DNA of 64,000 bases, taken from contig CAZBHH010000014.1 of the NCBI GenBank assembly GCA_964492065.1, forward strand, positions 1 through 64,000, given 5' to 3'. The position numbers and the translations under genes were made by a program. Positions 43,032 to 51,529 of this stretch are shown here, piece by piece. Numbering within the stretch: position 1 is the stretch's first letter; each line of letters begins with the position of its first letter. A model generated the notes under the pieces. That model did no database searches. It saw only the letters and a program-made list of their open reading frames with translations, and was not told the origin of the DNA. Source of the stretch: JADKAC01 sp964492065 (GTDB lineage Bacteria > Bacteroidota > Bacteroidia > Chitinophagales > BACL12).

Positions 43032-44695
43032 CTGAATTTAGCACGCAGGGCGCTGATAATTGCCTGTTCCTTTTCTGCGGCTGCCTTTGCAATATCATCG
43101 GCTTTCCGGAGTATGTCACTCACAAATTGTTTGTCTGCCAAATCGCGGGCATTTACCTGCACATTCAAGTGGGCGCCTTTGATGGCAGTATTGGCACACA
43201 ATACGCCGACACCTGCATCGGTGATGGAATTGGGGTTGCCCTCCGAGGTCATTGCCTGTAAGAAATCCATGCTCTCATAACACAGCTCCATTACTTTAAA
43301 CGGCACTTCAGTAGCGTATTTGGTTGCCGATTGAATTGCCGCCTTGCGAATCACTTTTTCTTCGGCTGTCGTTTTTGGCAATGCAAATGCCTCCATGATT
43401 GCATTGAACGAATTGGTGTCCTCATCCACCATTTTTAATATCCGGTCTTTTAACTGCTGGCCTTTCTCGGCCCAGTCGGAAAATGCAGTATATTTTTCCT
43501 CCCAGCCTTTTTTCTGCGAGGACAGGTTGGCAACCATTATACCCAGAGAGACGCCCAGGGTGCCGACGTATGCCGAAACAGAGCCGCCGCCGGGTGCGGG
43601 TGATTCGCTGGCGGTTTCGCCGGCAAATGCGTGTAAAGGCAGCGAGACTAATTTGCCGTGCTTGTTCTTACCTGCTAGTTTGTATTCGATAATTTTTTCA
43701 TCCGGATCAAAAGGAGTGAGTTCGTCGAGTCCCATGGACTTGACGGCAATTTTAATCAATTCAGGCTCGTTGACCCCGGTGGAACGCCTTTGCTTTTTCA
43801 AGAAGTATTTGCCCGCATCCAGCATGCTTTGCAGAGGAATTAACCCCACCAACTCGCTGCCGGTTACCCGCATCCCCCTGTTGTAGGCGCTTTCCACACA
43901 TGCGTCAAAGGCTACATGTACGGGCGTGATTTGCGTATTGATGAGATTCATGGAAACCTGGGCCTGGCCGTATTCTTCAATATACCATCCAATGCCCTTC
44001 ACCGCTTTGCATTTACCGGGAATGCGAATTGTTTCACCGTTGGCATCTTTTTTACCCGACGGATCGACACGACCCTGTTCACGCACATCAAAAGCAACGG
44101 AATTTGCCCGCTTCACGCTGGTAGTATTCAAATTTACGTTAAATGCGATTAAAAAATCCCGGGCGCCGATGGCGGTATTGCCGCTGCGTTCATTGAAAGT
44201 AGATGGCCCGTAGTCCGGCTTCCATTCGGGCAAACTGATTTTTTTGGCAATTCCCTCATATTCACCCGAACGGATATTGGCTAAATTTTTTCGCTGCTCG
44301 TTTTTTGCCGCACTTTCATATAAATACACCGGGATACCCAGTTTACTGCCCACCAGGGCGCCGAGTTCATTGGCGCAGGCAATACAGTCCTCCATTGTTG
44401 CATTGGCAACCGGAATAAAGGGGCATACATCCGTGGCGCCCATACGGGGATGCTCTCCGCTGTGTTTGCGCATATCTATCGTTTCAGCCGCTTTTTGAAT
44501 GGCTGCAAATGCCGCCTGCACTATCGGGCCCGGCTCGCCTACAAATGTCACCACCGTGCGGTTTGTCGCCTTCCCCGGATCGACATCCAACAGGGTGACG
44601 CCTTCCACCTGTTCGATGGCATCGGTAATTTTCTTTATGACTTCCATGTCCCGGCCTTCGCTAAAATTCGGAACACATTCGATTATCTTTTTCAT
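43028..44695 (-). CDS. ftcD: Bifunctional glutamate formimidoyltransferase/formimidoyl-THF cyclodeaminase
   Basis: The 555-residue fusion has the formiminotransferase N- and C-subdomains (about 1-300, opening KIIECVPNFSEGRD) and a cyclodeaminase domain (about 350-555, with TPAPGGGSV-like SPAPGGGSVSAY). It moves the formimino group of formiminoglutamate onto tetrahydrofolate and releases ammonia, the last step of one route of histidine degradation. No hutH, hutU or hutI gene is in the window. The stop overlaps the convergent RNA methyltransferase by 4 bases. The ATG at 44695 is set by the conserved N-terminus. Confidence 0.94.
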   Translation of the reverse strand: MKKIIECVPNFSEGRDMEVIKKITDAIEQVEGVTLLDVDPGKATNRTVVTFVGEPGPIVQAAFAAIQKAAETIDMRKHSGEHPRMGATDVCPFIPVANATMEDCIACANELGALVGSKLGIPVYLYESAAKNEQRKNLANIRSGEYEGIAKKISLPEWKPDYGPSTFNERSGNTAIGARDFLIAFNVNLNTTSVKRANSVAFDVREQGRVDPSGKKDANGETIRIPGKCKAVKGIGWYIEEYGQAQVSMNLINTQITPVHVAFDACVESAYNRGMRVTGSELVGLIPLQSMLDAGKYFLKKQRRSTGVNEPELIKIAVKSMGLDELTPFDPDEKIIEYKLAGKNKHGKLVSLPLHAFAGETASESPAPGGGSVSAYVGTLGVSLGIMVANLSSQKKGWEEKYTAFSDWAEKGQQLKDRILKMVDEDTNSFNAIMEAFALPKTTAEEKVIRKAAIQSATKYATEVPFKVMELCYESMDFLQAMTSEGNPNSITDAGVGVLCANTAIKGAHLNVQVNARDLADKQFVSDILRKADDIAKAAAEKEQAIISALRAKFS

Positions 44696-44716
44696 ATTGG
44701 TATTTTTAATGGTCCG

Positions 44717-44745
44717 CAAAATTACGTTTAGAAAAAACAAAACAA
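44717..44745 (-). promoter_or_regulatory. Bacteroidota promoter for ftcD
   Basis: On the minus strand TTG (44745-44743) is followed after 18 bases by TAATTTTG (44724-44717). The G lies 22 bases before the ATG at 44695. Confidence 0.6.
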
Positions 44746-44765
44746 TGAAAATGGGTTTTGGTTTT

Positions 44766-44793
44766 TTGATTTAACGGCAGAGGCTTATATTTG
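44766..44793 (+). promoter_or_regulatory. Bacteroidota promoter for tRNA-Gly
   Basis: TTG (44766-44768) is followed after 17 bases by TATATTTG (44786-44793). The tRNA begins 11 bases after the G. Confidence 0.65.
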
Positions 44794-44803
44794 CACTCCT
44801 ATT

Positions 44804-44876
<73 letters not shown>

Positions 44877-44928
44877 CAAAATCCAATCAACTCCTCTTAC
44901 CAGATAGGAATGTATTTCGTTCTTTGTT

Positions 44929-45014
44929 GCCCGGGTGGTGGAATTGGTAGACACGCAGGACTTAAAATCCTGTGGACAGCGATGTCCGTGCGGGTTCAAT
45001 TCCCGCCCCGGGTA
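44929..45014 (+). tRNA. tRNA-Leu(TAA)
   Basis: An 86-base class II tRNA. The acceptor GCCCGGG (44929-44935) pairs with CCCGGGT (45007-45013, with one G-T pair); the discriminator is A45014. The anticodon loop CTTAAAA gives TAA. The long variable arm TGGACAGCGATGTCCG is typical of Leu. CCA is not encoded. It lies 52 bases after tRNA-Gly and is probably co-transcribed with it. Confidence 0.97.
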
Positions 45015-45109
45015 CCCAGGCGATAAAAATTGACCGGCGATACTTACACCGTTTTTTCGAAATTAAATGTATGGATGTGCTTCCCGGCTGCTTCAAGCTT
45101 ACCTGCGCA

Positions 45110-45808
45110 TCAGATGTCCAATGCAGAGTTATTCCTGCGAAACGACAGAATAGTATTTTGACTCATCCGGAACACACCCGAATAAATCAGCATGAGGCTG
45201 AGCATCATCAACACGTGGCTGATGTCTTTGAAGTTAAACCATTTACTGACAGAAACCTGGTAGGTGTGGATCAGCAGTGTGAGCAGTGAAAGGCTGAAGG
45301 CGGTTACAATCCGCTCACTGCCAAAATGATTTTTAAACAGCGCAATGCCGTGGGTGGCAAAAATCACGATGACGCCAATTGCAGTGTGTATTTTAAGTAT
45401 TTCAAAATTATTCCATGCGAGTGTTGAAATAATAAAGCCGCTTAACAGGATAGTATTTGAAGTTAATAATATCCGGTTCAGGAATTTTTCGGCGCCCATA
45501 AAGACAATGGTAGCCTGTATGCTGAAAAATACGGCGACACTCACGCTGATATTCATCAGCATCCATAGAGTGTTATGCACTTTCAGCCCCCATGCGTCAT
45601 AGAAACCGTGTGCAAATGTGCCGATGGTTGTGCTGATACACATAAATAAAAAGAACATCGCCCACGAGTCGAAGAACAATCCCTTTGAGCAATTATTTTT
45701 TACCCTGAAAAATAAGACGGCGGCAATTATGCTCAGAAATATATCGGTCAGGCTTGTAACCGGCTCGTTGATAATAAGGTTACCTAAGGAAATAGATGTA
45801 AGCGCCAA
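45110..45808 (-). CDS. Polytopic membrane protein of unknown function
   Basis: The 232-residue protein has seven predicted transmembrane helices and conserved-looking polar residues inside them (TDIFLSI, GTFAHGFYDAWG, IHTAIGV, THGIALFKNHFG). The recurring histidines suggest metal binding or hydrolase activity of the kind seen in ceramidase-like membrane proteins, but this is speculation. No in-frame ATG is available near the N-terminus, so a TTG at 45808 is taken as start. A near-consensus -7 element (TGATTTTG) overlaps that TTG, so the true start may lie elsewhere. Confidence 0.65.
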   Translation of the reverse strand: MALTSISLGNLIINEPVTSLTDIFLSIIAAVLFFRVKNNCSKGLFFDSWAMFFLFMCISTTIGTFAHGFYDAWGLKVHNTLWMLMNISVSVAVFFSIQATIVFMGAEKFLNRILLTSNTILLSGFIISTLAWNNFEILKIHTAIGVIVIFATHGIALFKNHFGSERIVTAFSLSLLTLLIHTYQVSVSKWFNFKDISHVLMMLSLMLIYSGVFRMSQNTILSFRRNNSALDI

Positions 45809-46050
45809 AATCAGTATCGTTTTATCGTTTTAAATAATTTGCAGTTTGTAATGTACTAATACTAACATTGATTTATTTACTGTCAAACGGTTGCACGAGC
45901 GAGGGTATTGTACTGAACACCCTATTAGGTTGTGGTTATTCAATTTTGAACTCAACGGAAAAATAGGTTTTTATCAATTGTAATCTTACTGATTCAAGAA
46001 ATTCTGACAATAAAAAAACAGAAGCTGTTTCAGGGTATTTAGTTTGAGTT

Positions 46051-47277
46051 TTAAATGGACTCGGTGACTTTACTTTTATACATAGTGCGACCGGGGTACA
46101 CTTTCAGCGCCTGTTCGAGGCAGTCCATCGCCCGGTTGAGATCCTTTTGCTGCAATACATAGGCGATGCGCACCTCCTGTTTTCCCAATCCCGGACTGCT
46201 GTAGAACCCACTTCCCGGCGCCAGCATCACCGTTTCCTTGTCCGTATTAAATTCCTCCAGCAACCATTGACAGAATTTATCCGAATCGTCGATGGGCAAT
46301 TGCACCATTGCGTAGAAAGCGCCACCGGGAGTGGGACAAACCACTCCTTCCATTGCATTTAATCGCTGAACTAACAAGTCGCGGCGATTCACATATTCGG
46401 ATTTCACCGCATCGAAATAGGAGGACGGCACTTCGGTAAATGCCTCTGCCAGAACTTGTTCTATGGTAGGAGGGCTTAACCGTGCCTGTGCAAATTTCAA
46501 GGCGGTTTCCATAAATTTATTGTTGCGGGAAACCAAAGCGCCTATTCTCGCACCGCAGGCGCTGTATCTTTTGGAAATGGAATCCATCAGTACGACGTGC
46601 TCTTCCAATCCATCGAGGTTTAACACCGAAAAATGTTTGGCGCCGTCGTACACAAATTCGCGGTACACTTCATCGGCAAACAGGTACAGATCATGCCGGA
46701 TCACAATATCCCGCAATTGTTCCAACTCGCTTTTTGAATACAGGTAACCCGTTGGGTTGTTGGGGTTACAGATCAGGATGGCTTTCGTCCTGGGGGTGAT
46801 GCGTTTTTCAAATTCCTCAATTGGCGGCAGCGCATAACCATTTTCGATAGATGAGGTGATGGGCTTGATTTGAATATTGCCCGCCGATGAAAAGCCGATA
46901 TAGTTGGCGTACAAGGGTTCGGGTACAATGATTTCGTCGCCGGGATCCAGGCAGGACAGCAATCCGAATTGAATGGCTTCCGAGCCGCCGGTGGTTATCA
47001 TAATATTGTGGTGATTCAGCCGGATACCGCATGAGTCGTAATACTGCACCAATTTGCGGCGGTAGCTTTCATTGCCTGCCGAATGGCTGTACTCAATTAC
47101 CTGGAGGTCGAGGTGTTTGACGGCTGCCAACATTTCGGGCGGCGTAATAATGTCGGGTTGGCCGATATTCAGATGATAAATTTTTATTCCCCGGATTTTG
47201 GCCTTTTCGGCGTAGGGAACCAGCTTGCGTATCGGCGAGGCGGGCATCATCCGCCCTCTGTTTGAAATGGTTGGCAT
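46051..47277 (-). CDS. Class I pyridoxal-phosphate aminotransferase
   Basis: The 408-residue fold-type I aminotransferase has the substrate motif NIGQPDI near 37-43, the PLP-contact motifs TTGGSEAI and ICNPNNPTG, the aspartate in FADEVYREF, and the Schiff-base lysine in SISKRYSACGARIG (near 236). It resembles aspartate/aromatic aminotransferases. The amino-acid substrate is not clear. The promoter is built into the terminator of the upstream DUF1573 gene, with the ATG at 47277 only 5 bases after the -7 element. Confidence 0.92.
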   Translation of the reverse strand: MPTISNRGRMMPASPIRKLVPYAEKAKIRGIKIYHLNIGQPDIITPPEMLAAVKHLDLQVIEYSHSAGNESYRRKLVQYYDSCGIRLNHHNIMITTGGSEAIQFGLLSCLDPGDEIIVPEPLYANYIGFSSAGNIQIKPITSSIENGYALPPIEEFEKRITPRTKAILICNPNNPTGYLYSKSELEQLRDIVIRHDLYLFADEVYREFVYDGAKHFSVLNLDGLEEHVVLMDSISKRYSACGARIGALVSRNNKFMETALKFAQARLSPPTIEQVLAEAFTEVPSSYFDAVKSEYVNRRDLLVQRLNAMEGVVCPTPGGAFYAMVQLPIDDSDKFCQWLLEEFNTDKETVMLAPGSGFYSSPGLGKQEVRIAYVLQQKDLNRAMDCLEQALKVYPGRTMYKSKVTESI

Positions 47278-47281
47278 GTGT

Positions 47282-47310
47282 CAAAAATAAAAAAAAGTCC
47301 GTGATCTCAA
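47282..47310 (-). promoter_or_regulatory. Promoter of the aminotransferase inside a terminator
   Basis: On the minus strand TTG (47310-47308, in the hairpin loop) is followed after 18 bases by TATTTTTG (47289-47282, in the T tract). Confidence 0.55.
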
Positions 47311-47323
47311 CGCTCACGGACTT
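47287..47323 (-). terminator. Intrinsic terminator of the DUF1573 gene
   Basis: AAGTCCGTGA (47295-47304) pairs with TCACGGACTT (47314-47323). On the minus strand the stem is followed by a T run. It lies 20 bases past the DUF1573 stop. Confidence 0.92.
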
Positions 47324-47342
47324 GATAACAGACGATGAAATA

Positions 47343-47792
47343 TTAATTATCTGAATTAAAAATGGTCTTTTGCTCGGGAACGCTACCCGTATTCTCCGCT
47401 TTTTGAACGGTGCCTTTGAAATACAATTTCACATTGCTGGTTTTCGCATTGGACTGCACTGTGATTGCCTTGGTGAACGGTCCTTCTTTGGCGGCATTGT
47501 ATTCGGCGGCCACAAATCCCTTTTGGCCGGGCATTACGGGTTCTTTAGTCCAGTCGGTTACCGTACATCCGCAGGTCTTCTGCACATTGCTGATGATCAG
47601 AGGCTCTTTGCCCACATTTTCAAAATAAAATTTATTGGTTACGGGAGTACCTTGAGGAATGGTTCCAAAATCATGTGTTTCTTCAACCCATTTAAATTCA
47701 GGGGCATTGGGGTTGGGCGTTGTTAATTCCTGTGCAAATACAGCAGATAGTGAAAAGGTAACAACGGCAATAATTGAGAACAGTTTTTTCAT
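47343..47792 (-). CDS. DUF1573 domain protein
   Basis: The 149-residue exported protein has a signal peptide (1-21, ending VFA). A single Ig-like DUF1573 domain follows, with the signature HDFGTIPQGTPVTNKFYFENVGKEPL (start near 40, quoted in part) and the two-cysteine KTCGCTV. DUF1573 proteins are numerous in Bacteroidota; their role is not established. A single gene with its own terminator. Confidence 0.93.
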   Translation of the reverse strand: MKKLFSIIAVVTFSLSAVFAQELTTPNPNAPEFKWVEETHDFGTIPQGTPVTNKFYFENVGKEPLIISNVQKTCGCTVTDWTKEPVMPGQKGFVAAEYNAAKEGPFTKAITVQSNAKTSNVKLYFKGTVQKAENTGSVPEQKTIFNSDN

Positions 47793-47938
47793 TGAATTAC
47801 ATTTAAAAGTGAAATAATTGCTTTATCATTCAGCCCTATAGATTCCTTCTGAGCTATGCAAAAACAACAACAACCATACCATTAACCGATACCTGTATTG
47901 ACTTTTAAGGGAAATGCGCCTGCAAAATTGCATTTAAT

Positions 47939-47946
47939 TATCTTTG
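47939..47946 (+). promoter_or_regulatory. Bacteroidota -7 element for the E1 gene
   Basis: TATCTTTG matches TAnnTTTG and ends 8 bases before the ATG at 47954, which predicts a near-leaderless mRNA. Confidence 0.6.
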
Positions 47947-47953
47947 TTAGACT

Positions 47954-50371
47954 ATGATGAATACTATGCAGGGAAAATCGATACAAGAGAAATTGACGTT
48001 TGAGGACTTTAGAAAAGAAGTATTAAGCGATTATAAAACAGCCTTAATAAGCCGTGAGGCGAGTGTATTGGGAAGAAAGGAGGTGCTGACGGGTAAGGCC
48101 AAATTCGGAATCTTCGGCGATGGCAAGGAGGTGGCCCAGTTGGCAATGGCCCGTCAATTCCAACCGGGCGATTTCAGGTCGGGGTATTACCGCGACCAGA
48201 CCTTCATGTTTGCGGCGGGAATGGGAACAGTAGAGGAGTTTTTCGCTCAGCTTTACGCCATACCCTCGGTAGCCGATGAGCCGAATTCCGCCGGAAGGCA
48301 GATGAACGGGCACTTTGCCACTCGCAGCCTGGATGATAACGGCCACTGGAAGGAGCTGAAAAACCAGAAGAATGCGGCATCTGATACTTCGCCGACGGCA
48401 GGGCAAATGGCCAGGGCAGTCGGCCTGGCGCTGGCATCAAAAAAATACCGGCAAATCCGTGCATTGCACGATACGCCTTTTTCTGATACCGGCAATGAGG
48501 TGGTCTTTGCAACTATCGGCGACGCCTCTACTTCCGAAGGCATTTTCTGGGAATCCGTGAATGCCGCCGGCGTTTTGAAAATTCCCCTCGCCATTTTTGT
48601 ATGGGACGACGGTTACGGCATCTCCGTGCCCCGCAAGTACCAAACGACCAAGGATAATATCTCCGAAGTGTTATCGGGTTTTCAGCTGGATGAAAATGGC
48701 GAAGGTATCCGCATCTACGAGGTAAAGGGATGGGATTACCCCGCCCTGTTACAGACCTTCGAGGAGGGCATAGATTTGTGCCGCCGGGAGCATATCCCCG
48801 TGTTGTTTCATGTAAAGGAAGTCACCCAACCGCAAGGGCACTCCACCAGCGGCTCCCATGAAAGGTATAAATCCAAAGAACGGCTGGAGTGGGAAGCGGA
48901 GTTTGACGGCCTTAAGAAAATGCGAGAGTGGATTATTGCCAACAACATCGCAGTAGCTGCCGATTTGGATGCCATTGCCGAGGAGGCAAAAAAATTGGCC
49001 AGGCAATCGCAGCGCAGCGCATGGAACAAGTATAATATGTCCATAAAAGCCGACATGGATGTATTATTTTCACTACTGAATGCCCTGGCAACGACATCCG
49101 CACATGCGCCGGAAATCGAGAATCTGATCGGCGAATTGCAGAATACTATCGACCCGGTACGCCGGGACATAGCCAGGGCGGCTAAACGAGCACTTTATAT
49201 ATGTGCAGGTGAATCGAGCCCGCAACTGGATGCATTAAAAAACTGGAACAGGGAATACGGGAATACCAATGCTGACAGGTTTAATTCCTACCTGTACAGT
49301 TGTTCGGATAAAAGAGTGGAAAAAATTCCGGAAGTAAAGCCGGTGTATTCGGCCGATTCGGTGCAGCTAAACGGCTTTGAAATATTAAATAAGTGCTTTG
49401 AAAGTAATTTTAACCGCTACCCCGAATTATTTGCCTTTGGGGAAGACCTCGGCAAAATTGGCGATGTCAACCAGGGATTTGCCGGGCTGCAGGAAAAATT
49501 CGGAGAAGACAGGATTTTCGACGTGGGCATCCGGGAAGCGACGATTATCGGGCAGGGAATCGGGATGGCGATGCGTGGACTGCGCCCGATTGCCGAAATT
49601 CAATATCTGGATTATTTAATCTATGGATTACAACCCATTTCGGATGACCTGGCCACGCTGCAATACCGGACAAAAGGAGGTCAGAAAGCGCCGGTAATCA
49701 TCCGCACCCGCGGGCATCGCCTGGAGGGTATTTGGCATACGGGCTCCCCGATGGGGATGATATTGCACAGTTGCCGTGGAGTACATGTTTGTGTTCCCCG
49801 CAATATGGTTCAGGCCGCAGGCATGTATAACACACTGCTGCAAAGCGATGAACCGGCAATTTTAGTCGAGTGCTTAAACGGTTACCGGCTGAAAGAGAAG
49901 TTGCCGGATAACTACGCAGAGTTTACCGTGCCTTTGGGCGTACCCCAAATTTTACGAGAAGGCAGCGACATCACGGTGGTGAGTTATGGGTCCACCTTGC
50001 GCATCATCGAAGAGGCGATACAGCAGTTGGAAGCCATCGGCATTTCCGTGGAACTGATTGACGTACAGACGCTGCTGCCCTTCGATATACCCGGCGTAAT
50101 CAATGCCTCCATCCGCAAGACCAACCGGGTGGTATTTATCGATGAAGATGTTCCCGGCGGCGCTTCGGCATATATGCTCGATGCGGTCTTTAAGGATGAA
50201 AATCTGTTCCGCTACCTGGATAGTTTTCCAAAAACGCTCTCCGCAAAAGCCCATCGTGCAGCCTATGCTTCTGACGGCGACTATTTCAGCAAGCCGAATG
50301 CGGAAGATGTGTTTGGCTGCATTTATAGTATGATGAGCGAAGTGGATCCCGGCGCTTGGCCGGAGGTTTAG
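47954..50371 (+). CDS. 2-oxoacid dehydrogenase E1 component, alpha and beta fused
   Basis: The 805-residue protein joins both halves of a thiamine-diphosphate E1. Residues 1-330 are the alpha domain with the ThDP motif opening GDASTSEG and closing at an Asn in the YGISV region. Residues 470-805 are the beta domain with FGEDLGKIGDVNQGF and the transketolase C-terminal part. It resembles branched-chain 2-oxoacid or pyruvate E1 and would need E2 and E3 partners encoded elsewhere. The alpha-beta fusion is usual in Bacteroidota. Which 2-oxoacid it uses is not clear from sequence. Confidence 0.92.
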   Translation: MMNTMQGKSIQEKLTFEDFRKEVLSDYKTALISREASVLGRKEVLTGKAKFGIFGDGKEVAQLAMARQFQPGDFRSGYYRDQTFMFAAGMGTVEEFFAQLYAIPSVADEPNSAGRQMNGHFATRSLDDNGHWKELKNQKNAASDTSPTAGQMARAVGLALASKKYRQIRALHDTPFSDTGNEVVFATIGDASTSEGIFWESVNAAGVLKIPLAIFVWDDGYGISVPRKYQTTKDNISEVLSGFQLDENGEGIRIYEVKGWDYPALLQTFEEGIDLCRREHIPVLFHVKEVTQPQGHSTSGSHERYKSKERLEWEAEFDGLKKMREWIIANNIAVAADLDAIAEEAKKLARQSQRSAWNKYNMSIKADMDVLFSLLNALATTSAHAPEIENLIGELQNTIDPVRRDIARAAKRALYICAGESSPQLDALKNWNREYGNTNADRFNSYLYSCSDKRVEKIPEVKPVYSADSVQLNGFEILNKCFESNFNRYPELFAFGEDLGKIGDVNQGFAGLQEKFGEDRIFDVGIREATIIGQGIGMAMRGLRPIAEIQYLDYLIYGLQPISDDLATLQYRTKGGQKAPVIIRTRGHRLEGIWHTGSPMGMILHSCRGVHVCVPRNMVQAAGMYNTLLQSDEPAILVECLNGYRLKEKLPDNYAEFTVPLGVPQILREGSDITVVSYGSTLRIIEEAIQQLEAIGISVELIDVQTLLPFDIPGVINASIRKTNRVVFIDEDVPGGASAYMLDAVFKDENLFRYLDSFPKTLSAKAHRAAYASDGDYFSKPNAEDVFGCIYSMMSEVDPGAWPEV

Positions 50372-50446
50372 TTTTTCGAGAAAAATTTTAAAAAGATTTT
50401 AATAATGAAGTGGCCGTTCTTCCGTTTAACACCTCTGTAACTTTAC

Positions 50447-50454
50447 TATCTTTG
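50447..50454 (+). promoter_or_regulatory. Bacteroidota -7 element for the cold-shock gene
   Basis: TATCTTTG matches TAnnTTTG. The leader to the ATG at 50492 is about 33 bases, A+T-rich and unstructured by eye. Confidence 0.6.
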
Positions 50455-50491
50455 TGCAATATTCAATTATTAATTTTTATTATTTATTACA

Positions 50492-50686
50492 ATGGAAAAA
50501 GGGAAAATCAAATTCTTTAATGCAACCAAAGGTTTCGGATTTATTATCAAAGAAGGAACTAACGAAGAAATTTTTGTTCATCAATCCGGGCTCATTGACA
50601 AGGTACAGCAAAATGACGAAGTGACATTCGACATCATTGATGGACGCAAAGGAAAAAATGCCACAAATGTGAAGCTGGCAAAATAA
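50492..50686 (+). CDS. Cold-shock domain protein
   Basis: The 64-residue protein is a single cold-shock domain with RNP1 (KGFGFI at 13-18) and RNP2 (IFVHQ near 27-31). It binds single-stranded RNA or DNA and may act as an RNA chaperone. It has its own promoter and terminator. Several copies are usual per genome, so I give no specific gene name. Confidence 0.95.
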   Translation: MEKGKIKFFNATKGFGFIIKEGTNEEIFVHQSGLIDKVQQNDEVTFDIIDGRKGKNATNVKLAK

Positions 50687-50710
50687 TCTCCGCGGATTAA
50701 AGAGAAAAAA

Positions 50711-50739
50711 GCGCCGCCTGCTGGGCGGCCTTTTTTTTT
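50711..50739 (+). terminator. Intrinsic terminator after the cold-shock gene
   Basis: GCCGCC (50713-50718) pairs with GGCGGC (50724-50729) around a short loop and is followed by nine or more T residues. Confidence 0.9.
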
Positions 50740-50761
50740 GGGCAGGGACGGAAAACCGCAA

Positions 50762-51475
50762 TTATTCTTCTTCCATATTGTGAAATACATTCACCACGTC
50801 GTCGTCTTCTTCAAACTTGTCTATCAGGTTATATATCTGCTCCTGGGCTTCTTCGCTTAACTTCACTTTATTTTGCGGCACTCGCACCAATTCGGCTTGT
50901 TTAATTTCCAACTGCAGTTCTTCCAGTTTATGCTGCATCGTACCGAAGTCGGTAAATGAGCAATAGATATATACCATCGCCTCGTCCTGTTGAATATCCT
51001 CGGCTCCCCCGTCAATGAGGTCCAGTTCCACTTCTTCAAGATTGATTTTCGATTTTTCGATGGTGATGCGGCCTTTGCGTTCGAACATAAAGCTCACCGA
51101 GCCCTGTGTGCCGAGAGAACCGTTGCCGCGGTTAAAGTACATCCGGATATTTGCAACCGTGCGGGTGCTGTTATCCGAAGCGCATTCTATTATCATTGCC
51201 ACACCGTGCGGCCCGTAACCTTCGTACACGAGTTCTTCAAAGTTACCTTCGTCTTTTGAGGTAGCTCTTTTTATGGCGGCTTCAATTCTGTCTTTCGGCA
51301 TTTGATAGCCTTTGGCGTTTTGAATTGCCATGCGCAGTTTTGCATTGGTATTGGGATCGGGGCCGCCTTCTTTTACCGCCATCGAAATTTCTCTACCTGC
51401 TTTGGTAAAGTTTTTTGCCATGGCATCCCATCGCTTAAACTTTTTTTCTTTTCTGTATTCGAATGCTCTTCCCAT
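50762..51475 (-). CDS. YebC/PmpR family DNA-binding regulatory protein
   Basis: The 237-residue protein matches the YebC family along its whole length: the N-terminal helical part GRAFEYRKEKKFKRWDAMAK, the segment PKDRIEAAIKRA, and the characteristic YEGYGPHGVAMIIE. YebC proteins are known as transcriptional regulators and, in some bacteria, as factors that help translate proline-rich stretches. The acidic C-terminal tail (KFEEDDDVVNVFHNMEEE) is typical. It is convergent with the cold-shock gene. Confidence 0.95.
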   Translation of the reverse strand: MGRAFEYRKEKKFKRWDAMAKNFTKAGREISMAVKEGGPDPNTNAKLRMAIQNAKGYQMPKDRIEAAIKRATSKDEGNFEELVYEGYGPHGVAMIIECASDNSTRTVANIRMYFNRGNGSLGTQGSVSFMFERKGRITIEKSKINLEEVELDLIDGGAEDIQQDEAMVYIYCSFTDFGTMQHKLEELQLEIKQAELVRVPQNKVKLSEEAQEQIYNLIDKFEEDDDVVNVFHNMEEE

Positions 51476-51529
51476 AAAATATTTGTTGGGGTGTAAAATT
51501 AACTTGCAGATACAGCAGGTGCAAGCGCA

